A stretch of DNA of 64,000 nucleotides from Endomychus coccineus (GCA_958510875.1 OY294068.1:79107978-79171977), one strand, 5' to 3'; shown: positions 22,585 to 34,925, numbered from the stretch's first letter. A program made the numbers and translations. The notes: generated by a model from the sequence alone, not told the origin.

Positions 22585-23156
22585 TATATGGCACAACAAG
22601 GAAAGAGCATGATCAACGTTTGATCAATTTATTAGAAAGATGTAGAGAAGTAAATTTAAAATTAAATTTGGCTAAATGTAAATTTGGCATAAATACTCTA
22701 ACATTTTTAGGTCACAAAATTTCTGATAAAGGTATTGAACCTGATGAACAGAAAATAATAGCTGTAAAAAATTTCAAAAGGCCAACCTGCAAAAAAGATT
22801 TGGAACGTTTTCTAGGCATGATAACTTATGTATCTAAGTTCATCGCCAATATGTCATCATATTGGGAAAATGAGCATGAAACTTCCTTCAATGAGTTAAA
22901 AGAAGTGTCATATTCAAAGCCTATATTACAATATTTTGACACAAATAAGGAAGTTACGATATCCGTTGACTCTTCAAAGTCAGCCATTGGAGCTGTACTT
23001 CTACAAAACAATTTACCGGACTATTATTCCTCTAAATCTCTAACAGAAACTCAAAAAAATTATGTATCTATGGAAAGGGAAATGTTAGCTGTACTTTTTG
23101 GATGTGAGAGATTCCATCAATTTATTTATGGTCGAAAAAACAACAGTAGAAACTGA
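22585..23156 (+). pseudogene. Gypsy RT thumb and RNase H
   Basis: LAKCKFGINTLTFLGHKIS is the post-catalytic RT block. VTISVDSSKSAIGAVLLQ and NYVSMEREMLAVLFGCERF are RNase H motifs (first Asp, then Glu). Between IANMS and WENEHETSF about 20 residues of the usual connection are absent, suggesting an in-frame deletion near 22850-22865. The frame is lost near 23130. Confidence 0.88.
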
Positions 23157-24246
23157 TCATAAACCACTAACTTCAATTATCAAAAAACCGTTGAATAGTT
23201 GTCCTCCACGTTTGCAGAGAATGCTTATTCAATTACAAAAATATGATATAAATTTAATTTATAAGCCTGGTACGCAATTAGCAATAGCTGATGCATTGTC
23301 AAGGGCACATGATGAAGAAATTGTTGTACACGATTCAAATGATATTAATTTAGAAATATTAGACAGGAATTTAGAAGCACAGATTTGTTCACTTGTAGAA
23401 AATTTACCCGCTGCAGATACAAAATTAGAAGAATTAAAAAATGAAACTAAAAAAGATAATGAGATGTTAGAATTAATTGCACAAATGAAAAAAGGGTGGC
23501 CATTGAATAAAAGTGAGGTTAAAGAAATAATTAGAATATATTTCTCATTTAAGGATGAAATTTCTTATCATGAAGGTTTATTATATAAAAATTCTAGGTT
23601 AATAATTCCTAACAAATCAAGAAGAGGTATACTGCAAAAATTACATTCTAGTCATTTGGGCAAGGAAAAAACAAAATATAGAGCTAGGGAAATTTTATAT
23701 TGGCCTGGTATGTCCAGAGATATAGATGAGCTTATTTCAAACTGTCATGCATGTGTCACTTTTGCTAAAGCAAATTGTAAAGAACCCTTAAATCAACATG
23801 AAATTCCATCACGTGTTTGGCAAAAGATTGGTATAGATTTGTTTGAATATAATGGAGCAAGTTATCTAATTGCAGTCGACTATTTTTCTAAATATATGGA
23901 AGTAGTAAAATTGAAAACCACAACTTCTGACTCTATAATATATGAATTGAGAAATATGTTTTCCAGACAGGGTATACCAGATACCGTATTCTCTGATAAT
24001 GGTCCGCAATTTAGTGCACATTCGTTTCAATGTTTTTCAAAAGAATGGGATTTTATGCATAAAACGTCTAGTCCTCTATACCCTCAGTCAAATGGAATGG
24101 TAGAGAGAACTATACAAACAGTTAAAAATATATTCAAAAAGTGTAATGTAGCAAAAAATGATCCATTCATAGCTTTGTTAGAATTAAGAAACACTCCTTT
24201 GTATGGAAATGTTCATTCTCAAGCACAATTGTTTTATAATCGTTAA
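23098..24246 (+). pseudogene. Gypsy RNase H end and integrase
   Basis: The new frame enters at TTVETDHKPLTSIIKKPL (RNase H end), then YDINLIYKPGTQLAIADALS. The integrase HHCC zinc region (LHSSHLGKEK to ISNCHACV) follows, and the catalytic core has Asp in KIGIDLFEYNG, Asp in VFSDNGPQFS and Glu in NGMVERTIQT. A premature stop follows LFYNR at 24246; remnants of the C-terminal domain (NKDHTVYVKSKNKNITGRVM) are visible to about 24520. Integrase inserts element DNA; the catalytic triad is preserved here. Confidence 0.9.
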
Positions 24247-24804
24247 TTGAAAAGCATAATTCCAATAACAAATAAACAATTACAACCTATTAAAGTAAAT
24301 GTGAATAAATTTAAAAACGTATTAAAATAAAAATAAAATACTCAAAAATTTTACTATGATAGGCATGTAAAAAGTTTACCTAATATTAATAAAGACCATA
24401 CTGTATATGTTAAATCCAAAAACAAAAACATTACTGGTAGAGTCATGAGTAAAAATGATAATTGTAGATCATATAAAGTAAAAATGTTTGATACCGGTAA
24501 AGAAATCAAAAGAAACAGATAATATATTTAATATATAAAGAAATGTCTATAAATCATTATAATACATTTCAATATATTGATTCTTCTGATGATGAAAGTT
24601 TGGGAGAACATTCTAATGCAAATAAAAGAAATGAAGATGATCCAAATGCTGAAACATATACAACTAGGTCTGGAAGAAAAGTAGTTCCCCCCGAGAGATA
24701 CGGTAATTAATTTTCAATAGTTATGGTTAAGTAAATAATATTTAGATTGCTGGAAACAGAATATATTTTTATTTTAATTGTTATTGATTATTTAAGGAAT
24801 GGGA

Positions 24805-24892
24805 TGTGATGATATATGTTTTATCAGTCTTGAACACATGCTTATGTTATTGATATCGGGTCCGATTAGGATGAAATAAAACAGTGCAAACT
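24805..24892 (+). repeat. Gypsy 3' LTR, truncated
   Basis: Follows the purine tract AAGGAATGGGA. It matches the first ~86 bp of the 5' LTR with a handful of differences, then diverges after GTGCAAACT. Confidence 0.75.
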
Positions 24893-25009
24893 GGAGGAAC
24901 GTGCTTCTTTCAGGCGATTACGGCTTACAAAGTGAACTACTTGTCTGAGAATCTTAAGATTATTAGAAGATACAAAATAACTACAAAACTGATGTTATGT
25001 TTCTTCTAG

Positions 25010-25604
25010 TGTATCACTTATGAACCAGTTACTGGCAACACTTTGTTTTTATGCTTCTGCTGAACATTTAATAGCAGTTGTCGACTTTTACAGATTTCAT
25101 ACTTCCACTCCTTCAAGAATCATTGCAGAGTTTCGCGTGCGATTGCAACTTCGAGGCCCCAGTTTATGAAGATGCTTCAAACTGAAGCAGAAATAACATC
25201 AATTCAAAATCAATTTTCTGAAATAGCAGCGTTTCCAAGAGTTTTGGGTCCCATAGATTGTACTCATATTAGGATCATATCACCTTGTAGAGAATATGAA
25301 GTATTCAGAAATATAAAAGGTTAACTTTCCATAATGATGATCATGATTCAACTATATTCAGTAATACCGAATAAGGTTTTGCATGGAAAATGGTGAATTT
25401 CCAAATTGTTTGTTATTAGGTGAGGAATGCATTCTCAAATCATTCCTTCACTTTAAATTATTTGTAGGAGATAGTGGATGCCCACTAAGAACTTATTTTA
25501 TAATGCCGCTGGAAATTAACAAAAGCAGAGCACAGCGATTGTTTAATGAAGCTCACATTAGAATTCAAGCCCAACAATTAGAGAAAGTGATTCAAAATGG
25601 CTAG
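25010..25604 (+). pseudogene. PIF/Harbinger nuclease (HARBI1-like) relic
   Basis: Fragments in successive frames match HARBI1-type nucleases: LATLCFYASAEHLIAVVDFY and RIIAEFRVRL (HTH region), FPRVLGPIDCTHIRI (first Asp block, normally GxIDGTHIPI), GDSGCPLRTYFIMPL (LxGDSGYPLRxxLMTP, second Asp) and LFNEAHIRIQAQQLEKVI (third-acid helix, FNxxHxxTRxxVExxxG). At least three frame changes and several stops. It begins 118 bp after the broken Gypsy LTR, perhaps at a splice acceptor (TTCTTCTAG near 25009). Confidence 0.85.
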
Positions 25605-26590
25605 TTACTGCAGGATCCGATGATGGCAAATAGTGAAATAATCAATACAAGACATTTAACTTGTAATTATTTTAATAATTTATGAGTATATACACATCAG
25701 CTTAATTGGATTCAATCAAAAATTCCCTAGTGGCAATGAAAAAGCCATGAATTAAAAAAATGTGGTTATCTAAAATACCTATGAATAATAGAAACAGGTT
25801 TAAAAAAAATCACAAATATGTGGAAATAATTCTAATTAAAATATAGGAGAATTTACTGAGTGATATTTGAAATAGCAAATATATATATTACAAATTTTTT
25901 TGTAACATGATGGATTTCCAACAAGTAGAGACCAGTTCAATCTGAAAAGTACAGGAAAAACATTGACAAATTACATACATTCTTACTACTTCTAATTAAA
26001 AATTGTATGTTTTGTATTCAAATTAACAAGTGTTTGTTGCTTTATTTCTAAATATAATAGGACCTCATGAGGTCTCAGTTCATTCTGCTATTTCACATCC
26101 TTTTTTCAATTCCATGTCTGCAATGGCTAATCTTCCGTCCAGAATTTTCCTCTGCGATTGTAGAGGATGTCAGTTCCCGAAAAACTAATATTCTTCTCCT
26201 ACCAGAAGTCGCATTGGCCAACATAGTTGGCTTTGGAGTTTTCAACATGCTGCTCTTGAATTCACTCAGTCCCCAGCCTAATTTTAGGTGATTCTGTCAT
26301 ACAAATCCCAAAATATTTCATCATATTAGTAGTTTTGGTTTTTCAGATTCTACTGGCAGATTGCTTGTTAATATTTATTATTAATATCTCGTAATCATCT
26401 CAAATTGTGTGTCAGCTTATATTTATATATTCTACTTGAATAACAAATTTCACAATGTTTTTCATCTGTATTCGATGTTGCTTAGTAATGAGTAGTTTAA
26501 TGTTGATAGTGATATCACAAGTTGCACCTACGTCTATAATTTCCATCATTATTCTTCCCTCATATTAGAATCATGTGGTTTTATCGTTCA
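25605..26590. other. AT-rich spacer between the two Harbinger genes
   Basis: Mostly non-coding. A minus-strand frame at 26290-26070 reads SGRRRILVFRELTSSTIAEE and may be an eroded C-terminal part of the Myb-like gene; support is weak. Confidence 0.4.
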
Positions 26591-26599
26591 TAATGGATA

Positions 26600-27141
26600 A
26601 CCGCAAATCTTGATCCCAACCTTTGTCTATCACCTTCAACACACCACCTCCTGTAAGTCATTGCACTGTCATTGTTCTACTACTTATGACAATGATCGTA
26701 CAAGCCTGTTCAATATCTGTGCTTTCTTTCTGCTACAACTTTCTGCACATCTGTTTTCTGTTGCTGTAAAAATTGAATGCGCCTCTCTATACTTCGACTC
26801 TGGACATCAATAATAGAATTCGTTGGTTACAGGTTCCCAGGCCTTGTTCTTTTCATCAACACTGACCCAATCAGTTTTCTTTCATTCAATAATGTGCTTG
26901 TACTTATGCACATGGCTTAAAAGCAGTTGCTCCTCTGTTTTCGAAAAATTGGGGGTCTATACCGCGATTCTGAACATGAAGAATTGAATTCGTTGGCTAC
27001 AGTTACCCAGGCCTTGTTCTTCTCATCAACACTGACACCATCAGTGTTCTTACATTCAATAATGTGCTTGTACTTATGCACAAGGCTTAAAAGCAGTTGC
27101 TTCTCTGTTTCCAAAAATAGGGGTACGGGTCTTCTTGACAA
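26600..27141 (-). pseudogene. Harbinger-associated Myb/SANT-like protein, exon duplicated
   Basis: 27125-26985 reads FLETEKQLLLSLVHKYKHII then VDEKNKAWVTVANEFNS, the Myb_DNA-bind_5-type trihelix found in zeste-like and Harbinger accessory proteins. A second, more decayed copy follows at 26960-26830 (KTEEQLLLSHVHKYKHIIE, then a stop and a frame change). The DNA repeat has a 170 bp period. Further downstream DVQSRSIERRIQFLQQQKTD looks like the C-terminal coiled coil. In intact elements this protein binds the ends and carries the nuclease to the nucleus; here it is convergent with the nuclease relic. Confidence 0.75.
26790..27130. repeat. 170 bp tandem duplication within the Myb-like gene
   Basis: AAGCAGTTGC recurs at 26921 and 27091, with flanking blocks (AATGTGCTTGTACTTATGCA, CCCAGGCCTTGTTCTT) at equal spacing. 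Confidence 0.85.
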
Positions 27142-29100
27142 TAGTTCTCTACGAAAATAAAAGTTTTCAGTTGAATCTGAATTTACTGCGATAATTGTGT
27201 ATTATATTACCTCATTACTTTCCATTTCAAACACAACTAGATACAAATACTGAAATATAAACAACTAAAAATGTAAAAATATAGAATACGTATAGGTTAG
27301 GTTCTCCTGTCGTTTCCGCAAATAACAGAAGAGTAGGCGCAGGAATCTGGTGGAAGTACTAAAAAGTAACTAGATTACGCGGCATTGCGTGTTCTATTCC
27401 TTAAACTGATCTATGCTAAGAAATGTATATGGTGCCATGGTGCTACCAACTGAGAAGTATTTTTCAAAATTAAGTCTATGCTTAAATTGTGAACGGTGCA
27501 TATGTCTGTAAATGTTCTTGTGAAATGACAAAGGTCTCTTAACACGTTTTTCACCTTCATTGAAATTTTTATCGCAGATGTGAAATTTGGTTTCTTTTAT
27601 TATAGATAATAAAATAGCCGCACTCAAACTCATAGGTATTCGATTTCAATCTCATTTCTATGCATTCACTGATTTCATCTAATTGCCCAGTTAACCCATT
27701 TAGCTTGTTTTATCATATTTCGATAGAGAATCATCGAAATGACATTTCAAATAATATCCTGCACGGTATGCTTCATGTAGCTGCGTTTTGTTTGTATATG
27801 AACCGGAATTCGATGGAGAACAGTTCTGAATTGGTGACAAAAGCGCTTCAAAGTCGAAATAGATCACGAATGATATGGGTATTTTATTGGAATAATTTTT
27901 GATTTCTAAATGATCCTCTTTAGGAAATTAATTTTTCTCGTATTCAAGCTCCCACAACCCTCGATGTGAGTCTTCTATTTGATCTCTTGAAATCATTCAA
28001 ACAACGTTCACATAAGTACATTTTATTCCTAGAATAATTTGTAAATTAATAAGTCGACCTAAATTCTTAATTGAAGAATAGTGGAATTTAATTGTCGGAT
28101 CAAGTAAGTTTGGTGTGTCTGAAGCTTCCACATCGCGATAATATTTATCCTGAATCAATAACAAATTAAAGTGCGTTTCTAGTTAACTTTTTGATATTCA
28201 GGGAGAGTACCTTGAATTTCCCCTTGCAGTCATTTTTTTATCGCATAATTCTAAAATGAAAACATGAATGCTTATATTATTCTGTTTCTCGAATAGGTGA
28301 ATTTGTGTTATACACAACGGAAAAGTTAAATTTCGTAATTTTAAAACTGTACTAAAATGTGGATATGAAGATACTCGATCTGAAACTCTAGTAGCAGGGT
28401 GTAGACCTGCCGTAACTGCTCAAGCGAAACAATACTCATTATAATTCTTAACATTAATAACGGCATTTTTGGTTGCAATCTCCTCATCGAATATATGAAG
28501 ATTCTGAATTCATAAGTAATTGTTCAATGATGTTAATGTGTAAATTGATAATAGTTTTTAGAAACCAGTTGGATTCCCTTAGTTGGATATCTTCTAATTT
28601 AATATATTTGTTTTATTATCTATCGCTCTTGATTGTGGTATTCGAAGTTGGTTTCAATATTTTCCTCGTTTACATTCCCTTTGATACTCACCACAAAATT
28701 CAGAATTAACTTTTATGAAATTATTTGTATGAAGAATGTTACAGGTAAATGTAAAATGTTCGTAATATATCCTGTTCTAATTCAGCATTTGAGAGCATAT
28801 TCCCATCTGATTCGAGCACTATGATTTGGATTTGTTATAGCAGGTTTATTTTTAATTTGGAGTAACATTTTGAAACGTTTTATACGTCCAATTTTTGTTA
28901 TTAATTGATTCTCATTAGCTGAATTTAATGTATTTTTAGGTAAGTGTTCCGAAAATCTGCTTATATGTTTTGAACAAAAATCAATCCACTCATTTATTTC
29001 GTGAACGGCAAATTTAGATTCAAAAAAATCGCTTTAAGCTTGATCGATAATCTTCACAATCTCACAACTTATTTTTGGAAAATTTTTTATGTTAAAATAT
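27142..29100. other. Non-coding AT-rich DNA
   Basis: No recognised gene. A 79-codon minus-strand frame at 27633-27394 has no identifiable domain. Fragments to its right are low complexity. Confidence 0.45.
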
Positions 29101-29112
29101 AGAACAAATACC

Positions 29113-29440
29113 CTACCTTTTTGCATTCGTATCGTGTCTTGTTATTGATGTTGTTCGAAATTCCAATTGTGATGCTGCGTTAGCTTTGCCTAAGTTTTGC
29201 TGTCCTCTATAAATCAATCCAATAAATGGGTTTTCCATTAATGGTTGTAGAAAGGGTGTTACTCGTTGAGGGAGGAAGACATTGAAATCATCTAGTTCAA
29301 CTAAAACCAATTCACCAAAACGAGTTTAGTTGAGTTTAGCCTCGTTCATCAAATGAAGCTTATCTTATTCCAGCTCACTCACTTCCTTAAGAAGTGTTCT
29401 TTGCAATAGAGAACTCGCGTTTGATGTTGATGAAGCCATT
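29113..29440 (-). pseudogene. Small unknown ORF with two in-frame stops
   Basis: A single minus-strand frame from ATG 29440 (MASSTSNASSLLQRTLLKEV) to 29113 is open apart from two stops. The central part reads VLVELDDFNVFLPQRV then ENPFIGLIYRGQQNLGKANA and QLEFRTTS, which has the look of a compact beta-rich domain. I cannot name the family. The preserved frame across two nonsense codons suggests a former gene of about 110 residues. Confidence 0.4.
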
Positions 29441-29449
29441 ATTAATCTA

Positions 29450-30129
29450 TAACAACGACAAATTTTTAGAGCATTCAGAAATAGGTAAAAATTGTAATAA
29501 AAAGGAGAAAATCTGTGCATGAACATTTAAGTGAAAATTATAGTTCAACAAGTAAAAAATTTGTATAATTTAATGAACATTATAAAGTAAAACAAAGAGA
29601 AAAATACTACATGTGAATAAATCTCCAGTCAGTTGTTTTTTGTACAGTGTAACCAACTCCCGCCCAAATGACGAATTTTGTTGGAAGATTAGTTGTCTCC
29701 TAAGGTTACGTTACGGTCATGTACCTAAGAAAACTTGCCTAGGTTTCTTACAAGTAAGAAGGTCAGAGTTCTTCTAGTTTAGTTTTGTAGTTGGTATTTG
29801 AGAAAAGCTCTCCCGACAGAATAATGTCTTTGCCTTGAATAAAATGACTCCAGACCTTAGTAGCTATTTATTACAAGAAATAAATCATTAACTATCTACA
29901 ATATATACAATTATCAACAAGGAAAAATATGTATACATAGCTTTCACTGGAAATGACAAGATTTATAAAACATTGATATTCAGTCATCCCTATATGACAT
30001 ACACTATTCAATTGTTAAATCTAAATGATTCCGAGAAAGGTTTTTTTATCACGATCACTACCAGCTGGTATCTCGATTAGGTCAATATACCCTAACACGA
30101 CGTAAGAAATGAGAATATCAGATGGTACA
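29450..30129. other. Non-coding flank left of the large LTR element
   Basis: AT-rich, no gene seen. Ends in CTCC (30130-30133), which is the target duplication of the LTR element. Confidence 0.5.
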
Positions 30130-30133
30130 CTCC
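30130..30133 (+). other. Target-site duplication CTCC (left)
   Basis: Identical to 42641-42644 on the other side of the LTR element. Confidence 0.7.
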
Positions 30134-30274
30134 TGTAGTATAGGAATCTTCCATCCCTATACGAGTTTACCTAGAATCCCCGAATTATAGAAGGTGACCT
30201 TATTCATATTGAACGTTATGTAAGTGTATGCTTAGATCTCGGATCTGGGTCACCAACAATATGTTAATATATTA

Positions 30275-30849
30275 AGCCGGGCTCAAACGACTCGTGTATT
30301 TGGCAAAACACAATTATTTGCGTACTTGGCAAGTATACGAGCTTTGCGAATTGCGATGGCAAGCAGGGCGCTCACACGACGTGTACAATTTACAACTACG
30401 CGAGCGCGAACATTTGGCTTAAAACCTTGACAAATGAATCAGTGGTGTGGCAGGCAATATGGACAGCTTAGCCATCCAAATGACCGGCTCATTTTCATAA
30501 AAATCAAGAAACTCCAACACAATGTCATTTGTCCACTCCATTTCAATTTTCAAAAATACACAAACAAAACGTCTGTACGCTTCTGCTAGGCCTTTGAAAA
30601 CTAATGAATAGTCGCAGTAAAAGCCAATTATTTGTGCATTTCGTTTGAGCGCCTTTACAAGTATAGACAAGTGTGTACTTGGCAAGTGTACGAATAATCG
30701 TGATCCCTTTGACTCGGGCCGTTTTTACCGACCACAAATGGAAAACCAACGAGCGACAAATAATTGTACAAGTAACCCACTCACACGACATGGCAAGTAT
30801 ACGCAAGTAACGATTATTCGCCAAGTACACGAGTCGTTTGAGCCCGGCT
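30275..30849. mobile_element. Harbinger-type MITE (575 bp) with TTA duplication
   Basis: Terminal inverted repeats of at least 24 bp begin AGCCGGGCTCAAACGACTCG at both ends. They continue imperfectly inward with repeated TTGGCAAGTATACG-like motifs. TTA flanks both sides (30272-30274, 30850-30852). The 3' LTR at 42274 shows the unoccupied site as a single TTA in ATATATTACATATTGG. TIR plus TWA duplication place it in the PIF/Harbinger superfamily. Internally it contains a piece of a MADF-type coding exon, so it derives from, or captured, a gene. Confidence 0.93.
30419..30541 (-). pseudogene. MADF-domain N-terminus inside the MITE
   Basis: From ATG 30541 the frame reads MEWTNDIVLEFLDFYENEPV then IW, which is the opening helix of a MADF (Myb/SANT-like in Adf-1) DNA-binding domain: W-x-N-x2-V-x2-F-x3-Y-x3-P-x-I/L-W. 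After about 25 residues similarity ends. MADF proteins accompany some Harbinger-group transposases as end-binding partners, so an internally deleted autonomous parent is plausible. Confidence 0.65.
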
Positions 30850-31199
30850 TTACATATTGGCTGACACAGATACCTTGACATTCTAGGCTAGTTTAACTAG
30901 AACAATAACATCACATTGATATAACATACTTATGTAGGACATGCAATGATATATATATTCATTCATAATATTCATATATAATTCATTTCATAGTATTAAG
31001 AGCTTTTCGTATTAGACTGTAATCAAGAACTCTTCATGTACAATTAGTATCTGTACTATTATTATTAGCTGTAATGGCGTCGAGCTCTACCATTAGTAAA
31101 GTGACTCTTTTATAAGTGATGTGTTTCCATCCCCTATACCTCTACCAGGACCACGGGTCAGTTAGGGCGAACTGCCCAACTTAAGACCTCTTCTTTACA

Positions 31200-31217
31200 T
31201 GGCGATCTCTACCAGTT
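31200..31217 (+). other. Candidate primer-binding site of the LTR element
   Basis: TGGCGATCTCTACCAGTT starts directly after the LTR terminus CA. TGGCGA-type sites are common in BEL/Pao elements. Confidence 0.55.
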
Positions 31218-34200
31218 TTTTTCCAAGGAAAATAAGAAACGGACCACAGGAACGCATACGGCAGTGATCCCAACATGGCAATCTCGGCGAATTCCTTGTT
31301 TATGGAAAGGCAACTTGGATTGGAATGGGAACATGGAAATTTCAAGGATGGAATGGTGAAACAAATTTTTTTTTGATGCCCACATCACCATATGTGATCC
31401 CTGCATAGCTAAGATCTGATCCCCACATGGCTTTACAAGGGGACGAAATGGATTGGGTCTATGGATTTGGAACTGGGAAAATGGAAACTGGAACGCAGAC
31501 ATCGAGGCTGCAAGCGATGGGTCGGAAAGAAAAAGGCAGAAGAAGTTGACCAACCTTAGTGTAGTGCTCCGAAAAGGTATTAACCATGTGAGTAATGACT
31601 GTTTCCAGACGATTTAGTTTTACATCTATTTAATTTAGAAAAACAGCACGCAAATATGCGCCGCTGTGTATATATTAATTTAGTAGATTTATCGTAATCA
31701 GGTAAATTGCTGAACATATTTTTTTTAATATTGAATAATATTAATTAAGTCATACCTAACTTTTAAAAGTGATTTGAATATATCGAATACATTATATTAT
31801 ATGGATAAAATATTGAATTAATTCTAGGGATATATAATTTCTAATAGTTAAATTCAATCGAACTAAGTTAGTAACTAAAATAATTAAGAAATAACTACGT
31901 TATTAAAGATATAATATTACCTGTTAAGATAAAATATAATCAATTTTTTTAAATTAATTGAAATTAATGGGAGTTTACATTTAAAAGTATTGAATATTAA
32001 TATATCGAAATAGTAGTAAGAATAACGTAAAGTATTTATGAAATAAGTAAAGTTATGTATAAAATCATATACATATTGTTTTACAAGTAGTTAAAACGCC
32101 AGGGAAAATTATCCCACAAACAAAAAACCATTAAGTAAGTGTTAGACCAACAATGATGTGGCTAACATATGGTTATTCCAGGACGGAAACCATAGATGAT
32201 ATTATAGCATTGATTATGCAGAATTTTTTTGAGATGGTTATAAATAGTAGGCAATAAAGTTAAATTATGTTATTATCAAAGTTTGGATATCTGACGAGGT
32301 TCAAAAACTTTTTTTAATAAGTATTATTGAAATATTATAGTCCTGAAGATGACGACAAATAATCTTAAAATATAATTAATGTAGGTTTACAATGAAATAA
32401 CTTCATTTAATCATAATCATAATATAAATATTGCAACAAAGCATATTTCATTCATGTATATAGTAAACATAGTACCAGAAATTTGAATTAGCAAAATAAT
32501 TGCGAGCGAATAGTTTATTCGATATTTCAAGGGCAATCCAGCGACTATAGGAATGATCACCCAGGATGTCACGGAAAAATTGAAATATATTATTAGGCTG
32601 AATCAATTACATAGATATGTCATAATGGAAAGTAACGAGATGAATTATAACATACGTAAGTCTGTAGCTTTGATCCGCATATGACTTAGGTATGTTGTGG
32701 AAAAGTATGCAGCAGTAATATGAGTTACAGATGATATTTTTTCTGTTTTACATAAAACTACACTTTCGATCGGCATTGTACCTAAGGGCATTGTTGAGAA
32801 ATTAGTTCAATTTGTGTAAAATTTCATTGTTGCTGAAATAGGCATAATGATGAATTCCAAGGATAAGGAATTGATAAGCGCTGCGAAGAAGAAAATGGAA
32901 ATAAAATCCGCCGGTAAATAAAATAGGATTGAGAAAAAATGTTATACCAGACGTATAAACATAATATATAATGAAGAATGTAATTAATAAAGGAAGACAT
33001 GAAGATGGTACAAAAATAACATATGTTTCTTTATATATATATATATATATATATATAAAGAGATCCGTTTTTGTAAGGTGAGATCCGATTTCGGATCTCG
33101 TTTTGTTTTGAGTGTATATCGTCACCGTCTCCATTATTAATGTTCATAGAAACAAAGTTTAAAATTTTCAATGGATCTCATTTTTACTCATTATTTCACG
33201 TCTTATACGATTATAGTTCATGGAAATTGATGAAGGTGGCGCTTCACAATACTCAAGCAAATAGCTATTTCATGCACTACACGAGATCCTCTCGTAGCGG
33301 CAACGCTGTAGACAACGAAATACGTGAAATGAAAGAGAGGTATTATCATTAACATCAGCTGAGTTTGATTTTCTCGCTTTACTAATAATTTATTCATTAT
33401 AAATTATTACGGTCATCAGTCTCCTGGGCTAAAACATTAGAAATACGTTGTTGAAATGTTTCAAAATAGGACAATAAGGATATATTTGTCATGCTTCCAA
33501 ATCGAATTCAACAGTATCTCTTACATATTTACTTCATTATTGCTAGTGTCCAGGTAGATTTCAATAGGTAATTATATTTCAATCTAGATTTCAATTAGAC
33601 TCGAGAAAGACTTTCTGGAAATTACCCGTCTGATTTAATTTTCTATATATATAATATATGAATGATATATTATTTGCTTCATAATTTTACAAGTGATGTC
33701 ACGACATACAATATACAACCTCACATTACCTGTGACAATAACAGATAGTCTTGACGTTTGATTTGATTCTATTCTGTAGTACATAGAGGAATATTACATT
33801 ACCCAATATACGGGGCAACAGACACACGTTAAAACATAATTACTGGATACAAAAACAAACGAAATATCATTGAATAAAATTTTTCATTACGGCATGAAAA
33901 TTCAATCTAAACTTTTAGATTTCCATTAATTTGATAAATAAATTTATTTAACAAGCGAAATAAACTGTATATTGAATATGTGCACATTTTCGTTTCGATT
34001 AAACTGTACATGTAAGTGGTAAGAGAGCATTTAGTATTTAATAATTGTGGATATGAAGGAATAATTGTGTATAATTCGCATTCAGAATTCACTGGGTAAT
34101 TGACTCAGATCGATTGAGTACCCATAGTAAATTAAGACGATGCTCTCTACGGAGCACAAAATGCCAGTACTCGCATGAAACAAACTCTAAGCCAAGTATC

Positions 34201-34925
34201 TCTTACTTCACTACATGACCAAACCATATTCAGCTGACGCACAGTCAATATTGGTAACCAGTGAGTACCAATTTCATTTATTTATTTATCATCATGCGAA
34301 TTACTAAGGCAGCGAACAAAGAACTAACGGGAATGGTGATGGAAAAACCATCATGGGAGATTAAAAAGAGACATCAGGGGGATTATGACGATGCCATCCA
34401 TGGCACAGCAGTGAAACCAACTGAAGAACTTCGAACAGGTACTCATATCTATCTGTATGAGAAATGTGAAGGCGCACAGGTTAATTTTAGTTTCAATTAT
34501 ATAAATGCTTAAATAATTTTATGTTGTATAAATTTAAATTCTGGAATGTATCATAAAAATACTATCCTCAAACAGCAGAATATGTGTTGCCTTCAATAAA
34601 GAGCAACAAATAACAAGGAAATAGAGTTGTTGCACAGTTTAGGTAGATTGTGAAAATAAATGTTAAATTTGAAGCTCAAAAGTCTGTGAACTCAAATAAC
34701 CAAAATTTCAAATATCAATTTTAAAATGAATAGAAGTCCACGTTCCAGTAATGTTTAACTGGAAGAATCAATGTCAACGTCGACCTACACCACGGAATTT
34801 TGCTGATCCAAGGAAGAATTCATACATCACGTTCATGACCGTGAAATGTTATATCATAACATTTTGTACATCAGGAGCAACGATTCAGCAAATATTACGA
34901 TTATTTCAAGATTATATATAAATTG
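31218..34925. other. Non-coding interior of the LTR element
   Basis: AT-rich with no protein homology seen. A (TA)n run of about 26 bp lies at 33031-33056, followed by AGATCCG-containing short palindromes (33062-33105). An 83-codon plus frame at 34261-34512 (ITKAANKELTGMVMEKPSWE) is not recognised. Confidence 0.5.

Larger units (their letters stand above)
20400..24892 (+). mobile_element. Ty3/Gypsy LTR retrotransposon with short LTRs, decayed
   Basis: Plus-strand order is LTR, candidate PBS, gag, zinc knuckle, protease, reverse transcriptase, RNase H, integrase, purine tract, LTR. The LTRs begin TGTGATGATAT at 20400 and 24805 and share a near-identical 86 bp. The 3' LTR appears cut at 24892, where Harbinger-related sequence begins. 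The coding region has several single-base frameshifts and stops, and there is no envelope-like ORF. It is an old endogenous element rather than an active one. Confidence 0.92.
30134..31199 (+). repeat. 5' LTR, interrupted by a MITE
   Basis: Without the 575 bp MITE and its 3 bp duplication this LTR is about 488 bp, against 506 bp for the 3' copy. The size difference is mostly a ~16 bp segment (GTAAAGCGAGACATTA) present only in the 3' copy near 42490. Confidence 0.88.

Noticed and set aside
30543..30881. Overlapping frames in the MITE on both strands
   Set aside because: Apart from the MADF-like start they show no domain; the rest are open by chance over the inverted-repeat ends.
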